Assembly (NCBI GenBank): GCA_028622995.1
Contig: JAJQJQ010000007.1
Span: 3,410,001-3,474,000 of the forward strand
Length of the DNA: 64,000 nt
Direction: 5' to 3'
Source of the DNA: Panagrolaimus kolymaensis
Taxonomy: Eukaryota; Nematoda; Chromadorea; Rhabditida; Panagrolaimidae
A program made the position numbers and the translations under genes. Of the stretch, positions 24,644 through 36,060 are shown piece after piece (positions within the stretch are counted from its first letter, which is position 1; the number at the start of each line of letters is the position of its first letter). The notes under the pieces are model-generated. The model did no database searches, was not told the origin of the DNA, and saw only the letters and a program-made list of their open reading frames with translations.

Positions 24644-26464
24644 ATGCAATTGTTTACTTCATTTTTGGGTTTAATTTTGATTGGGCTCACCGTAGCCACT
24701 CCAAATGAAGGAATTTATGCGCCCAAATGCCGAGTTGGTGAAGGCCTTTATGATCCATCAAAAGCCTCACAAGTTCCATGGCTTACAGTAAATCTTGATT
24801 TACCACCAGAGCAACGATATCGTGATATTATTGGGCCTTTTGCTGATGGAATGAAAGATGTGATTGATACAATCAAAATGATGGGCACCATCGTTCCTGG
24901 TGATTGGTTGATTCCTTTAATCGAACACATGATGCAATATGCCCACGATGAACTTTTCCCATCTGAATATGCTAGAGAAATTGAAGGGATTGCTGAAGCT
25001 ACTGGCATTTCCGTTGCTGATTTGTCCATGATGAATATTTATTGTAAGCAACTCATGAATAATTTTCTTTGCAAAATTAACAATAGCTTTTTAAATGATT
25101 CTTTAAAAAAAATTATTCTAAATAATACTAATAATTTTCATTAAAAATTCAGCCTTTTCATTTTATTTCAGATGAACTTTCCCGTTTTTGTACATCCATC
25201 GTTGCACAAAATTTCGATGGACAAATCTTCCATGCTCGTAATCTTGATTTTGGTCAACTTTTTGTTTGGGATATTGAAAAGAAAAGTTGGCATTTATCTG
25301 AAGCCCTCAAAAAAGTTACTATAAACTTGAACTTTATTAAAAATGGAAAAGTTTTGTTCAAAGGAACAACCTTCGCTGGACATCTTGGTGTAATAAGTTG
25401 GTGACCTTTTTTTTAAACTAAAGCCAATTATTAGTATAACCCGACCTTACAAAGCCGTAAGAAATCAGGTGGCTCTCAGGAAAACTATATGCAGCCGCCA
25501 ACAGAAAACATGTTATCTGAAAACGAGCATTGGTAATGACCTATTTTTACGCGCTTTACCTGATTTCTTCGCACTTTGTAAGGTCGAGGTATAAGCTCTT
25601 TCACTACGGCAAGGTTCTTGGCATCGAAAGAGAAAAGGAGGAAAGAGACAGAAATCTAAAACTCCAAATTGAATTTACATTTCAATTATTAATAACTTAA
25701 AATATTTTTAGCTGGGATGAAACCTAATGCCTTTACCATTTCTATGAATGCTAAAGTTCTCCCAGATATTGGAAATGTCATCTCTTGGCTTGCTGGTGGA
25801 TACAATGGAACAGATCTTCATTTTGCCATGTGGGCTGAACGTGAAGTTATGATGCAATGTAACAGTTATGAAGAAGCAAAAACCTACCTTTCTGATATCG
25901 TTCAACTTGCTGGCTGTTATTACATTCTTGGAGGTAAAAATCCAAATGAAGGTGTCATCATTGTTCGAAACGAAACATCTGTTTTGGATTTGGTCGAAAT
26001 GAATTACGATAAAGGAGATTGGTATGTTCTCCAAACAAACTATGATCCCGATCAAACCCCCATCTATCTTGATGATAGAAGAACTCCAGGACATAAATGT
26101 ATGAAAGCCCTTGGAGGAAATGTTACCGCAGCAGGTCTTTATGAAGTTCTTACAAGTAAAACAACTCTCAATAAAGTTAGTTATTTTTAAGCACTTTAAA
26201 TAATTATTCTCATATATTGTGGCCATTGAATACAAAAAAGATTAGCTAAAAACGTTTGATCCCATTTGTTTTATTTTACTATAGATGAATGTTTATTCGC
26301 CAGTTTTAGCATAGACTTCCTTTAAAAAATGAATAAACTAATCCATTTTTAATACACTACACTATTAATTTTAGACAACTGTCCATACAGTAATCATGTC
26401 ACTTGCAACAGGATTGTATGAAACTTTCATCCAAAATTGTCCTGATCCATGTTGGTTCCTTTAA
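24644..26464 (+). CDS. ASAH1: Acid ceramidase (N-acylsphingosine amidohydrolase)
   Basis: Four exons (24644-25043, 25172-25396, 25712-26175, 26375-26464) give 392 residues. A signal peptide (MQLFTSFLGLILIGLTVA) leads into the alpha-subunit region. The autocleavage and catalytic site is FCTSIVAQ, with Cys140 expected to become the N-terminal nucleophile of the beta subunit. It is followed by the conserved HARNLDFG. Further family signatures are YYILGG, QTNYDPDQTPIYLDDRRTPGHKCM and the terminal CPDPCW. The enzyme cleaves ceramide to sphingosine and fatty acid in the lysosome. Frame fixes the second donor at 25397 (ATAA|GT), which gives GVITGMKPN, matching the family. Intron 2 contains a small inverted-repeat element. 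The gene is convergent with the secreted precursor gene, with stops 135 bp apart. Confidence 0.93.
25439..25590. mobile_element. MITE-like inverted-repeat element in the ceramidase intron
   Basis: The left end, about 25439-25470, begins ACCCGACCTTACAAAG and continues to GAAATCAGGT. The right end, about 25558-25590, is its inverted copy with one indel and a few mismatches (reverse complement begins ACCTCGACCTTACAAAG). The element is about 152 bp, has no open frame, and is flanked on both sides by ATA, a possible 3-bp target duplication. It lies wholly inside intron 2, so it is spliced out. The structure is that of a non-autonomous DNA transposon; the superfamily is not identified. Confidence 0.72.
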
Positions 26465-26598
26465 ATCAATATTTTTTGACGGTTAAATTGAATTTTATTT
26501 AATTAAATAAACATTGGCAATATTTGTGAAAATAACAATGAAAGCATATATAAAAATAAAAACCCGTATAAAATTTTAAAACCAACAAAAGAAAAGTG

Positions 26599-28986
26599 TT
26601 AGCTTTTATTTTTGCCAATCACTAAAGCATGGACTTCTGTACCAGCTTTAACTTTGCAATCACAACATGTTGCAACCGAAATCGAAGTAGGTTGCCAACC
26701 ATTTGGACCACGTCTTAGAACATCGACATTACGATATCTTTGATGACAAGAACCCCATCCAGAAAGACAATAATCATTTTCATTACACACAAGCTCATTG
26801 ATGAGACGGGGGAAATAATCAGGAGGCAATTGACGCCATGTCCAACATGCAGTACATAAGTTTAAGTAATCTGAAGCTTCGTTTTCAGTGTCACCTCTTT
26901 CAACACAGCTAATTACAAACCGATCTCCTAAACGCATAAAATTGTCATAAATAATGCAAAAAAAATTGTATTAATTATTACCTAAAATTCCATCATCTGC
27001 TGCTCTCTTCTTTCTTCCAAATCCTCCGAAGCCAAAACCGCCTCCTGGTCCCGATGGATTTCCATTTCCAGGGTTACCTCCGCCTCCTGCTCCTCCACCA
27101 ACACCTATACCAATTCCATTATGTCCGCCACCACCACCAATGCCACCACTGCCACCACCACCATTCCCAACACCGCCACCAACCGGACTTTCACCAGTAC
27201 CAAATCCAGGAAACGAAGTACCAATATGTTGAAAACCTTGTTGAGCCAACCCCGAAAGAGCACTTCCAATGGGTTGTTGAATGCTGCTTCCAAAAGGACC
27301 TTGTGATGGAAACATTCCTTGTGATGGCTGTTGAAATCCATTAGGAAATTGTGGCAAATTGGGTTGTTGGGAACCAGGCTGTTGAAAAATTGGTTGTTGT
27401 GGTTGTTGGAAAATGGGTTGCTGCGGTGGTTGAAATCCAGGCTGCTGAAATGTAGGTTGTTGAAAGATTGGTTGTTGCGATGGTGGAGCTGATACAACTG
27501 GTACATTTGATGGAAAATTTGGCTGTTGAGGAAATTGTTGTGATGGTGGTTGTTGAGGTCTTGGTTGTGGCTGAGGTTGAGGGAACGCTGCGTCTAAAAA
27601 ATTTTTTATTCATTATAATTTAAAAATATAAATTTAACTTGGAAAATTATTAGGAGTGTTTGGTTGCGGGCGTGGCTGCTGACCTCCTTGATTAAAGCCA
27701 TTCGGTGGTGGTGGAAATGGTAAAGGGTTTTGGGCTCCTGGCCTTGGCTGAACATTTTGATTTTGATCTGGTGGTTGTTGCCTTGATATGCCTCGAGTGA
27801 ATCCTCCTCCATTATTATTGCCTTGGTTTTGCTGATTTCTTCCATTACCATTTGCGTTTACATTTTGAATTCGTTGATTCCGAATTCGAGCTATCACATC
27901 AAAAAATGGACGCCCTCTTAAACTTCGAGCTTGTCGAATGACAGCAGCAACGGCTGCACCAAAAGCGGTTCTCGGTGATGTATCCCTTTGTGGAAGACGG
28001 GCAAGTCCCGCCGCAACCATTTCAGCCACAAAACTTGGAGCAGTTGTAGGTGGTTGCAAATTTGGAACTGCGCGAGATAGTCTCAAGCGTCGACAAAGTT
28101 GAGGTTGAATTTGATTAAACACTGGAAGAGGAAAACTAAAGGTGGGTGATTGTTGAAGCAACCCGAGTTGGCGTAAACGAATTGCAAGAATAACAGCACA
28201 CTGACGACATTCCTCTGAAGCGCAGGATAAACTCGTAGCACTCTGAAAAACATTTAAATTTTGACAATAAAAAAATAATTGTTATTTAAGATACGAGTTT
28301 ACGATACGATATATTTTTTAGTTGTACAAAATTCATTAAATTTTTTCAAAACAGTTAAGTATTTTTTTGTCAAAGTTAAAAAAATGAGTGAAACAAAAAA
28401 GTAATTATCGTTTTTGCTCATCTAATCTATTTTTACACAAACCGCTGAAATCTTTTAAAACTTTTTATGATGTTTTTTTAAAGCTTTGTTTAAAAAAAAG
28501 ATACCATTTTAAACAATAATAATTTAAAAAACAAAATGACAGTAATCAAGCTTTATAACTATTGATGATAATAACGTACCAATAAAAACTTACAATAGGA
28601 GCTCCTAATCTATCATCAAATATTCTAGGATCCATGGAAGTGTCAACAAATGTAAGAATAGCCTCTTCAATGGATGCACCTTGAAACCTTGAATCATATG
28701 TTATGCATTTATTGACTCCAGGAGGTCGCACACAAGGACACTAGAATCAATAAAAACTTTAGCTTTAAAAATATGTTCATACAAGTCAAAAACAAACTTG
28801 TTGAACTTGATTTCCTTCAGCTTTTTGACGAATTATTTCTGAAAATGTTAAAAATGATCCACCAGTTGTTTTTGATCGAGGTGAAGAAGCATAATCATTA
28901 ACAGTCGTCACACTTTGTGAAATGATTTGACCATCGGTTTCAATGACATTAATAATAATAATAACAATGAGAAACAATATTCTCAT
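26599..28986 (-). CDS. Secreted precursor with furin site and IL-17-like cystine-rich domain
   Basis: Five minus-strand exons (28798-28986, 28594-28740, 27639-28242, 26982-27593, 26599-26927) give 626 residues. A signal peptide (MRILFLIVIIIINVIETDG) opens a long pro-region. This contains a cysteine pair (CPCVRPPG), a second cysteine cluster (SCASEECRQC), then Gln/Pro/Asn-rich sequence with repeated QQPIFQQP, then a nearly pure Gly stretch. A dibasic furin-type site RKKR at residues 507-510 follows. The last 116 residues form a compact domain with nine cysteines. Its pattern parallels IL-17: YFPRLINELVC (YP..I.EA.C), then C.SG.G.C, then VDVLRRGP (VLRR.P), then VATCCDC (VGCTC). Nematodes are known to have IL-17-like ligands (ILC17.1). 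Other cystine-knot ligands such as Spaetzle or Trunk types are the alternative. The gene structure is well supported; the cytokine assignment is inferred. Confidence 0.8.
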
Positions 28987-29517
28987 AGTTATTTAGATGA
29001 AAAAATTATTAATAGAGCCACTTGAGAAAAGAAAAGATGTGTGGTGGAAAAAAGACGGCGAAGGAATCCCATGTTGTCTTCGTTTCTATTTTCATACTTT
29101 ATTGTTTTTTCTAACGCCCTTTTTCACGCCTTTGTAAAAAAAATGAAGAAAGCCGGTTTTGTGGCAGAAACATTTTCATAGTTGATTTGGGGAACGAAAC
29201 ATTACACAACAAATAAATTGCAATTGGGGCCAAAAGTAAAAAACCATGCAAAAATTAAACCCATTAAACGTATTTTTTATCAATCCAATTTAGGGCAAAA
29301 AAAAGCATGATACAATGACTAATTCGAAAAACACCCTCAAGCTATAACCATAAAGAAGCAAGCAAGCAAGCAGGCAATCAAATTAATCAAAAGCAATTAC
29401 AAAAAGTTTGTTTTATTTAATACAAAAAATAAATAAAATAAAAAACAAAGTAATAACAACATGAAACATAAAGTTGAGACCATTTTATAAAAAAGAATAA
29501 AATTATGATAAATGAAT
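28987..29517. other. Spacer between the secreted precursor and pICln genes
   Basis: This stretch holds the promoter of the secreted precursor gene and the 3' region of pICln. It carries a small AGCA tandem run (AAGCAAGCAAGCAAGC, about 29355-29372). No gene is seen. Confidence 0.45.
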
Positions 29518-30328
29518 TTAATCATCTTCCATGCGTTCATCCGCATTATGATGTTGATGATCTCCTCCATCATTATTGTCATCAGTTTGATTTCCTCGTA
29601 ACATTCTTGCAAGATTTGCGATACCTTCTTCATTTAATTGTACACCTTCATGAATATTTTCGGCAGTATACCATTGATTACCAAATCCTGCATCACCGCC
29701 ACCCGCGCCATTCATAGGAATAAAAGGGGAATCATGTGATTCAGCGATTTCATTATCATCTTCCTCATTATCCTCTTCATCGGTGGTTGAATCTAATTCA
29801 TCTTTAGGGTCGGGATTAAGTTCTTGACAAGTGTTCATGGTTTGATATAAATGACTAATTGCACCGGCTTCCTGTGGAACAAATCGAATTGAAACTGTTT
29901 TAACTTCTTCATCTTCTGAATCATCATCATCTGTATTTGGATTAGGAAGAACTACGATATCTGTAAAAAAACAAAAAGTAAAAATTATGGGCTTGGTTGG
30001 TGGAAATATATTACCAGTTTTAGCAACATCTACGAGTAAAAATAATGATGGATCTGGATATTGTTCAGTTGCTCCTGAAGCAGCATGAACTGCAATAGCT
30101 GGATAAGTTAAAATGAAACCCATATTTTGTAGATTCATCCATGTGACTGTACTAAAAATTAACAAAAAATAAGTTGATTTAGATGCAAATTAAAAATTAA
30201 AGTTATTACTGAGCAGTTAAATATAATTTTCCAATACCAAAATTATGTGCTTCCCAAAAGGCAATGACATTATCTTGAGTTGCAAAAACCTGATCTGATG
30301 GAATTGATAAATGTTTGAGGTCAATCAT
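29518..30328 (-). CDS. CLNS1A: Methylosome subunit pICln
   Basis: Three minus-strand exons (30210-30328, 30015-30151, 29518-29960) give 232 residues. The first two exons encode a PH-like fold, with the conserved HNFGIGKLYLT and VTWMNLQNMGFILTYPAIAVHA. The third carries the family's acidic clusters (DDDDSEDEE, DEEDNEEDDNE) and the RFVPQ...LYQTMNTCQELNPDP motif. pICln delivers Sm proteins to the PRMT5 complex during snRNP assembly. A TTTTCAG acceptor-like site lies 18 bp upstream of the ATG, consistent with trans-splicing or a 5' untranslated intron. Confidence 0.93.
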
Positions 30329-31142
30329 AATTATGGAAGGCACTGAAAAGGATTCATTTGAATAAATTAAATAAAGCTCCTCTTTATAAACATAATGTAA
30401 TTAAAGAAATCAAAGAAGATTGAGAGACATCTTAAAAGAAAAGTTTTTTCAGCTCGAATTTAAGTTTTGAAATAACTGAAAACCTTCGAATATTTCGCCA
30501 AATATGCGCACATTTATGAAGAAAAAAAGAATGAATACAATAACAAAAAAAGATGCAAACCTTTCCAGAAAAAAATTTAAACGCAAGACGATAGAGAGAT
30601 CTGAATTAACTAAAAATGCGATACTTGATGCTAAAAAAAATTCTTTCCAAAGCTTATCACGGAGTCTATCCCAACTGAATTTCGTTTCAATTTTAGCTAA
30701 CAAAAGCTTACTTTCACCAGATTTATCAATAATATTATTTACGATGGATAACCCTATGAATGGAATGACCACCTATAAACAAACACTTGAGCTTTGCATA
30801 AAAATGTATCCCGTTCATTTCTTTTTTATTCCTTCAGGTCTATTACCATTAAATTTGTTGTTTCATATTTAGCTTTAGTTTGTGGAAATATTTAGCATTC
30901 TTTGATTTAAAAATGGCATTTAATTATGGTATATTGCCTCGATGAAAAATTAGACAAAAAGTTACATAGTTGGATAATAAATAATTTATTTCATTTTTAC
31001 AAATACACACTTTTTATACGTATCTTTTAAATCATATGATATTCCCAAAATAAAAAAAACAAGCACCAGTTGAATAAAGTATTTTTACACCATAAAAAAA
31101 TTATGATAAAATCATTGCACCGCGACTAAAAAAATAATTTTT
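30329..31142. other. Spacer without a supportable gene
   Basis: About 800 bp between two minus-strand genes. Open frames of about 107-122 codons exist on both strands around 30449-30872. Neither has recognisable content or convincing splice sites. Confidence 0.35.
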
Positions 31143-33324
31143 TTAGATATTCCAGGCATCAATTCGTCGCATTTCAGCTTGGGTTAGCTTAAGAACGGCT
31201 CCAATAGCCTTAAGGATATGTTTTCTACTTGTAACACTGTAGGAATTTAAAAATTGAACAAATACATTTCTTAGATATTCCAAATTGACTTCAGATTTGT
31301 GAAGGGTCATTCGACTTTCAAGCACTCGAATTTCTTCCTTTAATGTTTCAACGATTTGAAGATATTGTATATCTTTCATGAGGGAAGCCTGCTCAATTTC
31401 ACGAATTTTAGTTTCTGATAATCGAATAATGTGTCTAAAATTGGTTGATGTAAGTGTGCCACATTCAAATTCAAAAAAAAGAAAAATATACCTAAGTTCA
31501 CTAATTTCTTGTTCCTTTCTTGAAATTTCTTGCTCATAAAAAATATTTTTTGAATCACTCATTTGTGTACTGAAAGAACGCTGAACGGGAGCAGGACGTG
31601 GTGGAGATCCATCATCATCATCTTGTAATTCAGATCGATAAGTCAAAGCACTTCGAATGCTTTCAGTTGATTGACGAAGTTTACGAGAACTTTTTCGTGA
31701 TACGGGTGATTTCGATTGAGATGGATCAACTGGGTCAGCATAATGTTGGGAATATAATGCAGCAAGGCTATTTTTAGTTATTTCTATTTCACGATCCTTT
31801 TCAGAAATAATTTCTAAAAGTCTTGCACGTTGCTTTTGCATTTCTTCTTCAAGTTCAGCCACTTTTCTTTTAGTTTCAGCTGTTAATTGGGCATATGTTT
31901 TTTCTTGAGCTGTTTCAAGATCGGTTATTCGAATACGAAGGCTTGAGGTGGTCTAAAAATCAAAGCAAATCATTTGAAATACTAACATAAAAAAAAGTCA
32001 TCGAACCTTTTCATGATCTTTTTTCATTGATTCATGACTACCTTCAAGTGTTCTCAATTTCTTTTGAAGATGACCAATAAGGGATTTGAAATATGATAAA
32101 TCTTTCTGGGCGGATTCACAACCATTGCAATTAGAATTAAAAGTTTCAGAATCAGAAAGAATGGGTTGAGAATCAACCGTTTGAAGAGTTGATTCAGAAA
32201 AAGTGGCTGATGTTGTTAATTTTGGAAGATGAAGACATTCTAAAAATAAAATTGTAATTTGAAGGATTCACCCCTCATAAACTTACCATAAACATCAAAA
32301 GATGGATAAGTTTTTAAAATTTCACGATAACATTCAAACAATTTTTCTTCTAACGGCATACTATCATCTACTTCCATGGATAATCTTCTTTGAGCCTTTT
32401 TTAAACTATCACTTTCTCTTAATAAAAATTGCAATTTTTTTTCTAAACTATCTATGGCATTCATCAATTCAGATTTTTCCTGCATGGTTGTGGCACTTTC
32501 TTCTGTTAATTCTTGAACTCTTTGTTCTAATGCTGCAACTCGAGCATCTTTATCCTTTTCCATTTTTTCATTCCGATTGTATCTTTGTTGAATTGTTTCA
32601 ATTTCTTGTTTATGAGCTTTTTTAATATTTTCAAGTTCTTCGCGAAGTACTCGAACGGATGGAGTTCCTTCAGCTTTTTGTTTCCAATCAGCTATCTCTT
32701 TTTCAAATTGATTCACCTTTTTATTTTGCTCCTCCGCAACTTGAATCTTTTTATATAATTCAGCTATTTGCTTTTCCATTTGTTCGCCGTGAGTTCGCTC
32801 TTTAGCATATCTTGATTGCATTTCAGCTAATACTGCCCCATGATCAGCTAACATTTTTTCTCTCTCCATTTCTGATTGCTTTAAACGATCTTTTAACTTT
32901 TTTACTGTTGATACAGAATCCGTGACATTTTTAAGCTTATCGAGTGTTTCTTGTAATTGTTCATTTTTTGCCTAAATCACAAACCTATTAGTGATGTCGA
33001 AAAAGGGGTTAGGAAACATACTAGTAAAGCCTTCCTATCGGATTGAAATGCCATTTCCTTCTTTTTATTTTCAACTGTTAAAGTTGTTATAGCTTGCTTT
33101 AAAGCTTCAATCTTGTTTTCTTCTGTTTCAGAGCTATTAGGATCAGCTGCTTTTTTCTCTTTTGTTTCATCTTCATTGCCACTAATCGCTTCCAATGCAA
33201 CTTCAAGAGCTTTCTTTTCGGTTTCCAAATTTTTATATGCTCTAACAACGTCCTTTAATTTCCTCTCATAATTAAGGATTTGCTTTTGCTGCTCATCGCA
33301 TAGTATTGTAAGGTCTTTACTCAT
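31143..33324 (-). CDS. GCC1: GRIP-domain golgin, GCC1-like
   Basis: Five minus-strand exons (33022-33324, 32287-32971, 32007-32239, 31492-31952, 31143-31434) give 657 residues. Most of the protein is coiled coil, beginning MSKDLTILCDEQQKQILNYE. The last 50 residues are a GRIP domain, with the invariant tyrosine in NLEYLRNVFVQFL and the closing GAVLKLTQAEMRRI. GRIP domains bind ARL1 on the trans-Golgi network, where these golgins tether vesicles. The length and single C-terminal GRIP fit GCC1 (GCC88) better than the much longer golgin-97/245 and GCC185. The start codon directly follows an acceptor-like TTCATTTATAG, and EMC6 ends only 140 bp upstream, so the two may be co-transcribed with trans-splicing of this gene. 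Confidence 0.88.
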
Positions 33325-33464
33325 CTATAAATGAACATTGATAAAAATGGATTATTATTAAACTCATAAAAATAAAAAACGGTAAAAGGCCGTTAAACGA
33401 TAGCATATAAAAATGTGCGATAAATAATTTTATTATTAAATTACAAACAAAACAATGACAGATA
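33325..33464 (-). promoter_or_regulatory. Possible operon intergenic region with trans-splice acceptor
   Basis: On the minus strand this 140-bp gap runs from the EMC6 stop to the GCC1-like ATG. TTCATTTATAG abuts the ATG. In nematodes, downstream genes in operons are separated by about 100 bp and receive a spliced leader at such sites. There is no RNA evidence here, so this is an inference. Confidence 0.4.
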
Positions 33465-33881
33465 TCAATAAACATAAACTATTCCATAAATGAAAACCCA
33501 GAAAAGAACATATGTAAAAAGTCCACCAATGACGGAATGGGTTATTGAGAGCCATCGATTACCAAAATAAGTGTTCCATTGAAATCCAGCTTTGTATTCC
33601 CAGAAAATTGCCTACAAAATCAATGATTAACAAAATCTATGTACAATAAAATAGAAAAAAATAAAACCAACCTGAGCTAAAACAAAAATGAAATAAAATA
33701 CAAAACCCAATGTTCCAGTAAGACCAAGAGCTCCACTTGCAATTCCACTAGCAGCAGCTTGACATGTTCGTGAATATTCAAGAACCGAAAAGTTATTACG
33801 AACTGCGAGTTCGCTGTAAATTGGTTGATTTGTTTTATCCTTTTCAGTTGCAGAAGTTGTTGTCGATCGTTTTTCAACCAT
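33465..33881 (-). CDS. EMC6: ER membrane protein complex subunit 6
   Basis: Two minus-strand exons (33672-33881, 33465-33611) give 118 residues. The N-terminal stretch [19 protein letters not shown] is the conserved cytosolic helix of EMC6. Three hydrophobic segments follow: [28 protein letters not shown] and [17 protein letters not shown]6 is a core subunit of the ER insertase for tail-anchored and multipass proteins. An acceptor-like AGTTTTAG lies just before the ATG (ATTCAAAATGG). It is followed downstream by the GCC1-like gene after 140 bp. Confidence 0.93.
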
Positions 33882-34417
33882 TTTGAATCTAAAACTTTTT
33901 AGTTTAATAACCGTAAATAATGGTAAATTGAGCACGTGGAAATATTCAATAAAAAGTATAAAAAAACTTCGAAAAATAACGTAAACTAAAATGTAAACAA
34001 ACGTAATTTTATTGAAGGTTCGTATGTGGCGAAAAAGTGGTTGAATTTATTTTTGACAAAAAAAATTCTTCGCGTCAGTTGATCTGTTAAACACGTTTAG
34101 CCATACATGAATTTTAATAATTGCTTGATATATTTTTTACTTAGGTATAAAATTTCTAATTACACCTCCAATACGAAGTTTTTATTAAAAAACAGCCTTC
34201 AAGAAATCTAAACAGGTGTTGCTTCAATAATTCCTAACTATTGGAAACACATTAGGAAGTATATCAGTAAATTGCATAAATCTAGGTCTAGAATTCAAGT
34301 AAATAACGTTAACATCCGAAAAATTTGGAACAAAATATTTTATTAATCAAAAAACAGATAATAAATTTCAACAAGTGACAAAAATAAAAAAAATTAACAA
34401 AGGAAAATTCAATATAA
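33882..34417. other. Spacer between EMC6 and NAP1
   Basis: AT-rich, with no coding signal. It is longer than a typical operon gap, so NAP1 may or may not belong to the same transcription unit as EMC6. Confidence 0.4.
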
Positions 34418-35388
34418 TTAATCTTCCATCATTTCATTTTCTTCATCAGAATCTTCACCAGAACCATAAGAGCTATCAAAATCATCATCTTGAATTTCAC
34501 CAGTATAGTAAAGAGATGCATGAGGAATAATCCGTTCACGGATGGTGGAGGCAATTTCATGGTCATTATCCATTTCATCTTCATTCATTGATTCGGTAAG
34601 GAAGAACTGGAAAAAGGAAAGACTCTAAAAATCGACATTCAATTAGAGAAACATGAGTTATTGACTTACATCTTTACCAACGACAGGATTCTTGCCTTCT
34701 TTCCATTGGATGGGAGTTGATTCAATACCTTCAATGGAAGGAGCGTCAAAAATACGTGGACCATCTTTGTTGACTTCAATTTTGTATTTGTAGAATTTTT
34801 GGATGATGCTATTGGTGAAGTATTCATTAGGCCCAAAGTAGAAGCGAAGAATAAATCCATAAGGTTCAACAGTGATTTCGGTATCAATGTTCTTCAAATG
34901 TTCCAAAATTGGAAGATCAACATCTTCCATAAGCATAGAAGTTAAGAAGCAATTTTGAAGAGCCATGAGCCAGAATCTTGGGACGCCTTTGGAAGATTGA
35001 TCATCTTTAAGACCATCAAGAAATTGTCGATGATCCTTTTCATCAAGTTCATAAACAAGAGGAACATCCATGACATCGTCTTCACTAACAGGAATAGCAC
35101 CTTCGATGATTTGGAGACGCTGAAATGTGAATGAATAAAAATGCAGGAAAACACAAACAAACTAACCTTATCGGTGAGAGCTTTGAGATGAGGTTGAAGT
35201 TGAGCTTCAAGTTCGTGGACCTTTTTGAAAAATTCCATTTCTATTTGAGTGATTTGTTCTTCAATCTTTTTAGCAGCACGAACATAAACAGATTCTTGCT
35301 TTGTTAATGTTGTGAGATTGAGAGAAAAAAGAGCTTCTTCAAGCTGATCACCAGCAGCAGGATCAAGAATATCAGGAAGATTAACCAT
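34418..35388 (-). CDS. NAP1: Nucleosome assembly protein 1 family histone chaperone
   Basis: Three minus-strand exons (35167-35388, 34670-35119, 34418-34606) give 286 residues. The long dimerisation helix is visible (ESVYVRAAKKIEEQITQIEM, FFKKVHELEAQLQPH). It is followed by the NAP earmuff core with VPRFWLMALQN, EHLKNIDTEITVEP and GFILRFYFGPNEYF. The protein ends in an acidic tail (DDDFDSS, GEDSDEENEMMED). NAP1 proteins shuttle and deposit H2A-H2B, and the SET branch is an alternative assignment. An acceptor-like TTTTGCAG lies shortly upstream of the ATG. Confidence 0.9.
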
Positions 35389-35523
35389 TTTCAATTTTCA
35401 CCTGCAAAACTAAGTATAAATAATGAAAAAAAACATGAAGTAAAAACACGTAATCGCGAAAAATTAAAGAAGAAACAATAGTGGAAAATGTAATCTGTAA
35501 AAATGGTTTGTTTCTTTTTTCAA

Positions 35524-35760
35524 ACCAGCGGTATTGCTACGCAATACCGCTTTTACGAATTTGGTTGATTACAATTTTTTTGGGTAGACCAAGGGATGAT
35601 TAAGCTATGAATAAGTCAAAATATAATTAAGTTTTAAAGGAGAGCGCTCGAAAAAAAGCGAAAAGCGTTCTTCACCCCTACGGGGCGAAGAACACATTTC
35701 TACTTTTTTTCTCACTAAGTTTATCCACCCAACATTGTTAAAAAAGGTTTATTATCCTAT
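35524..35760. repeat. Dispersed repeat R, copy 1
   Basis: Unit order: palindrome GCGGTATTGC with loop TAC, a stretch with GGTTGATTACA and ACCAAGGGATGATTA, then AATTAAGTTTTAAAGGAG, a Lys-codon-like AAAAAAAGCGAAAAGC run, a second palindrome, and AGTTTATCCACCC. The same order recurs at 36716, and its second half recurs at 35842. The second palindrome of this copy has one arm mismatch (CACCCC against GGGGCG). Confidence 0.75.
35528..35550. repeat. Perfect hairpin, 10-bp arms, TAC loop
   Basis: Left arm GCGGTATTGC, loop TAC, right arm is its exact reverse complement. An identical copy lies at 36720-36742. Confidence 0.85.
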
Positions 35761-35841
35761 CCATATTCACAAAACTTTTTGAAAACATTTTTTACATTGC
35801 TCGGGTTGACTTAAGGTTAATTAAGCAAAGCAATGAATCAG

Positions 35842-36060
35842 TTAAAAATATAATTAAGTTTTAAAGGAGAACGCTCGAAAAAAAGCGAAAAGCGTTCTTC
35901 GCCCCTACGGGGCGAAGAACCCATTTCAACTTTTTTTCTCAGTAAGTTTATCCACCCAAATATGTTTTAAAAAAGTTTATTATCCATATTCACAAATCTC
36001 AAAAACGCAAAATTTGCTTAAAATTGTTTGCAAAATTCCATTGCTTTCCTTTTTTAACGG
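35842..36060. repeat. Dispersed repeat R, copy 2 (partial)
   Basis: This copy starts within the unit at TATAATTAAGTTTTAAAGGAG and lacks the first palindrome. The second palindrome is perfect. It extends further right than copy 1 can be followed, into a CATATTCACAAATCTC and GCAAAATTTGC stretch shared with copy 3. Confidence 0.72.
35894..35920. repeat. Perfect hairpin, 12-bp GC-rich arms, TAC loop
   Basis: Left arm GTTCTTCGCCCC, loop TAC, right arm the exact reverse complement. The same structure is at 36857-36883 (perfect) and 35667-35693 (one mismatch). Confidence 0.85.

Noticed and set aside
25397..25711. Possible exon or frameshift in the ceramidase gene
   Set aside because: The interval is intron 2 containing the inverted-repeat element; joining 25396 to 25712 gives the family-conserved ITGMKP sequence.
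27054..27613. Several long open frames opposite and beside the secreted precursor exon
   Set aside because: They are shadows of the low-complexity Gln/Pro/Gly codons of the minus-strand gene, rich in His, Gln or Thr runs.
30449..30872. Overlapping open frames of 107 (minus) and 122 (plus) codons
   Set aside because: They oppose each other over the same A- and T-rich DNA, neither has recognisable content, and no consistent splice structure or upstream start exon could be built.
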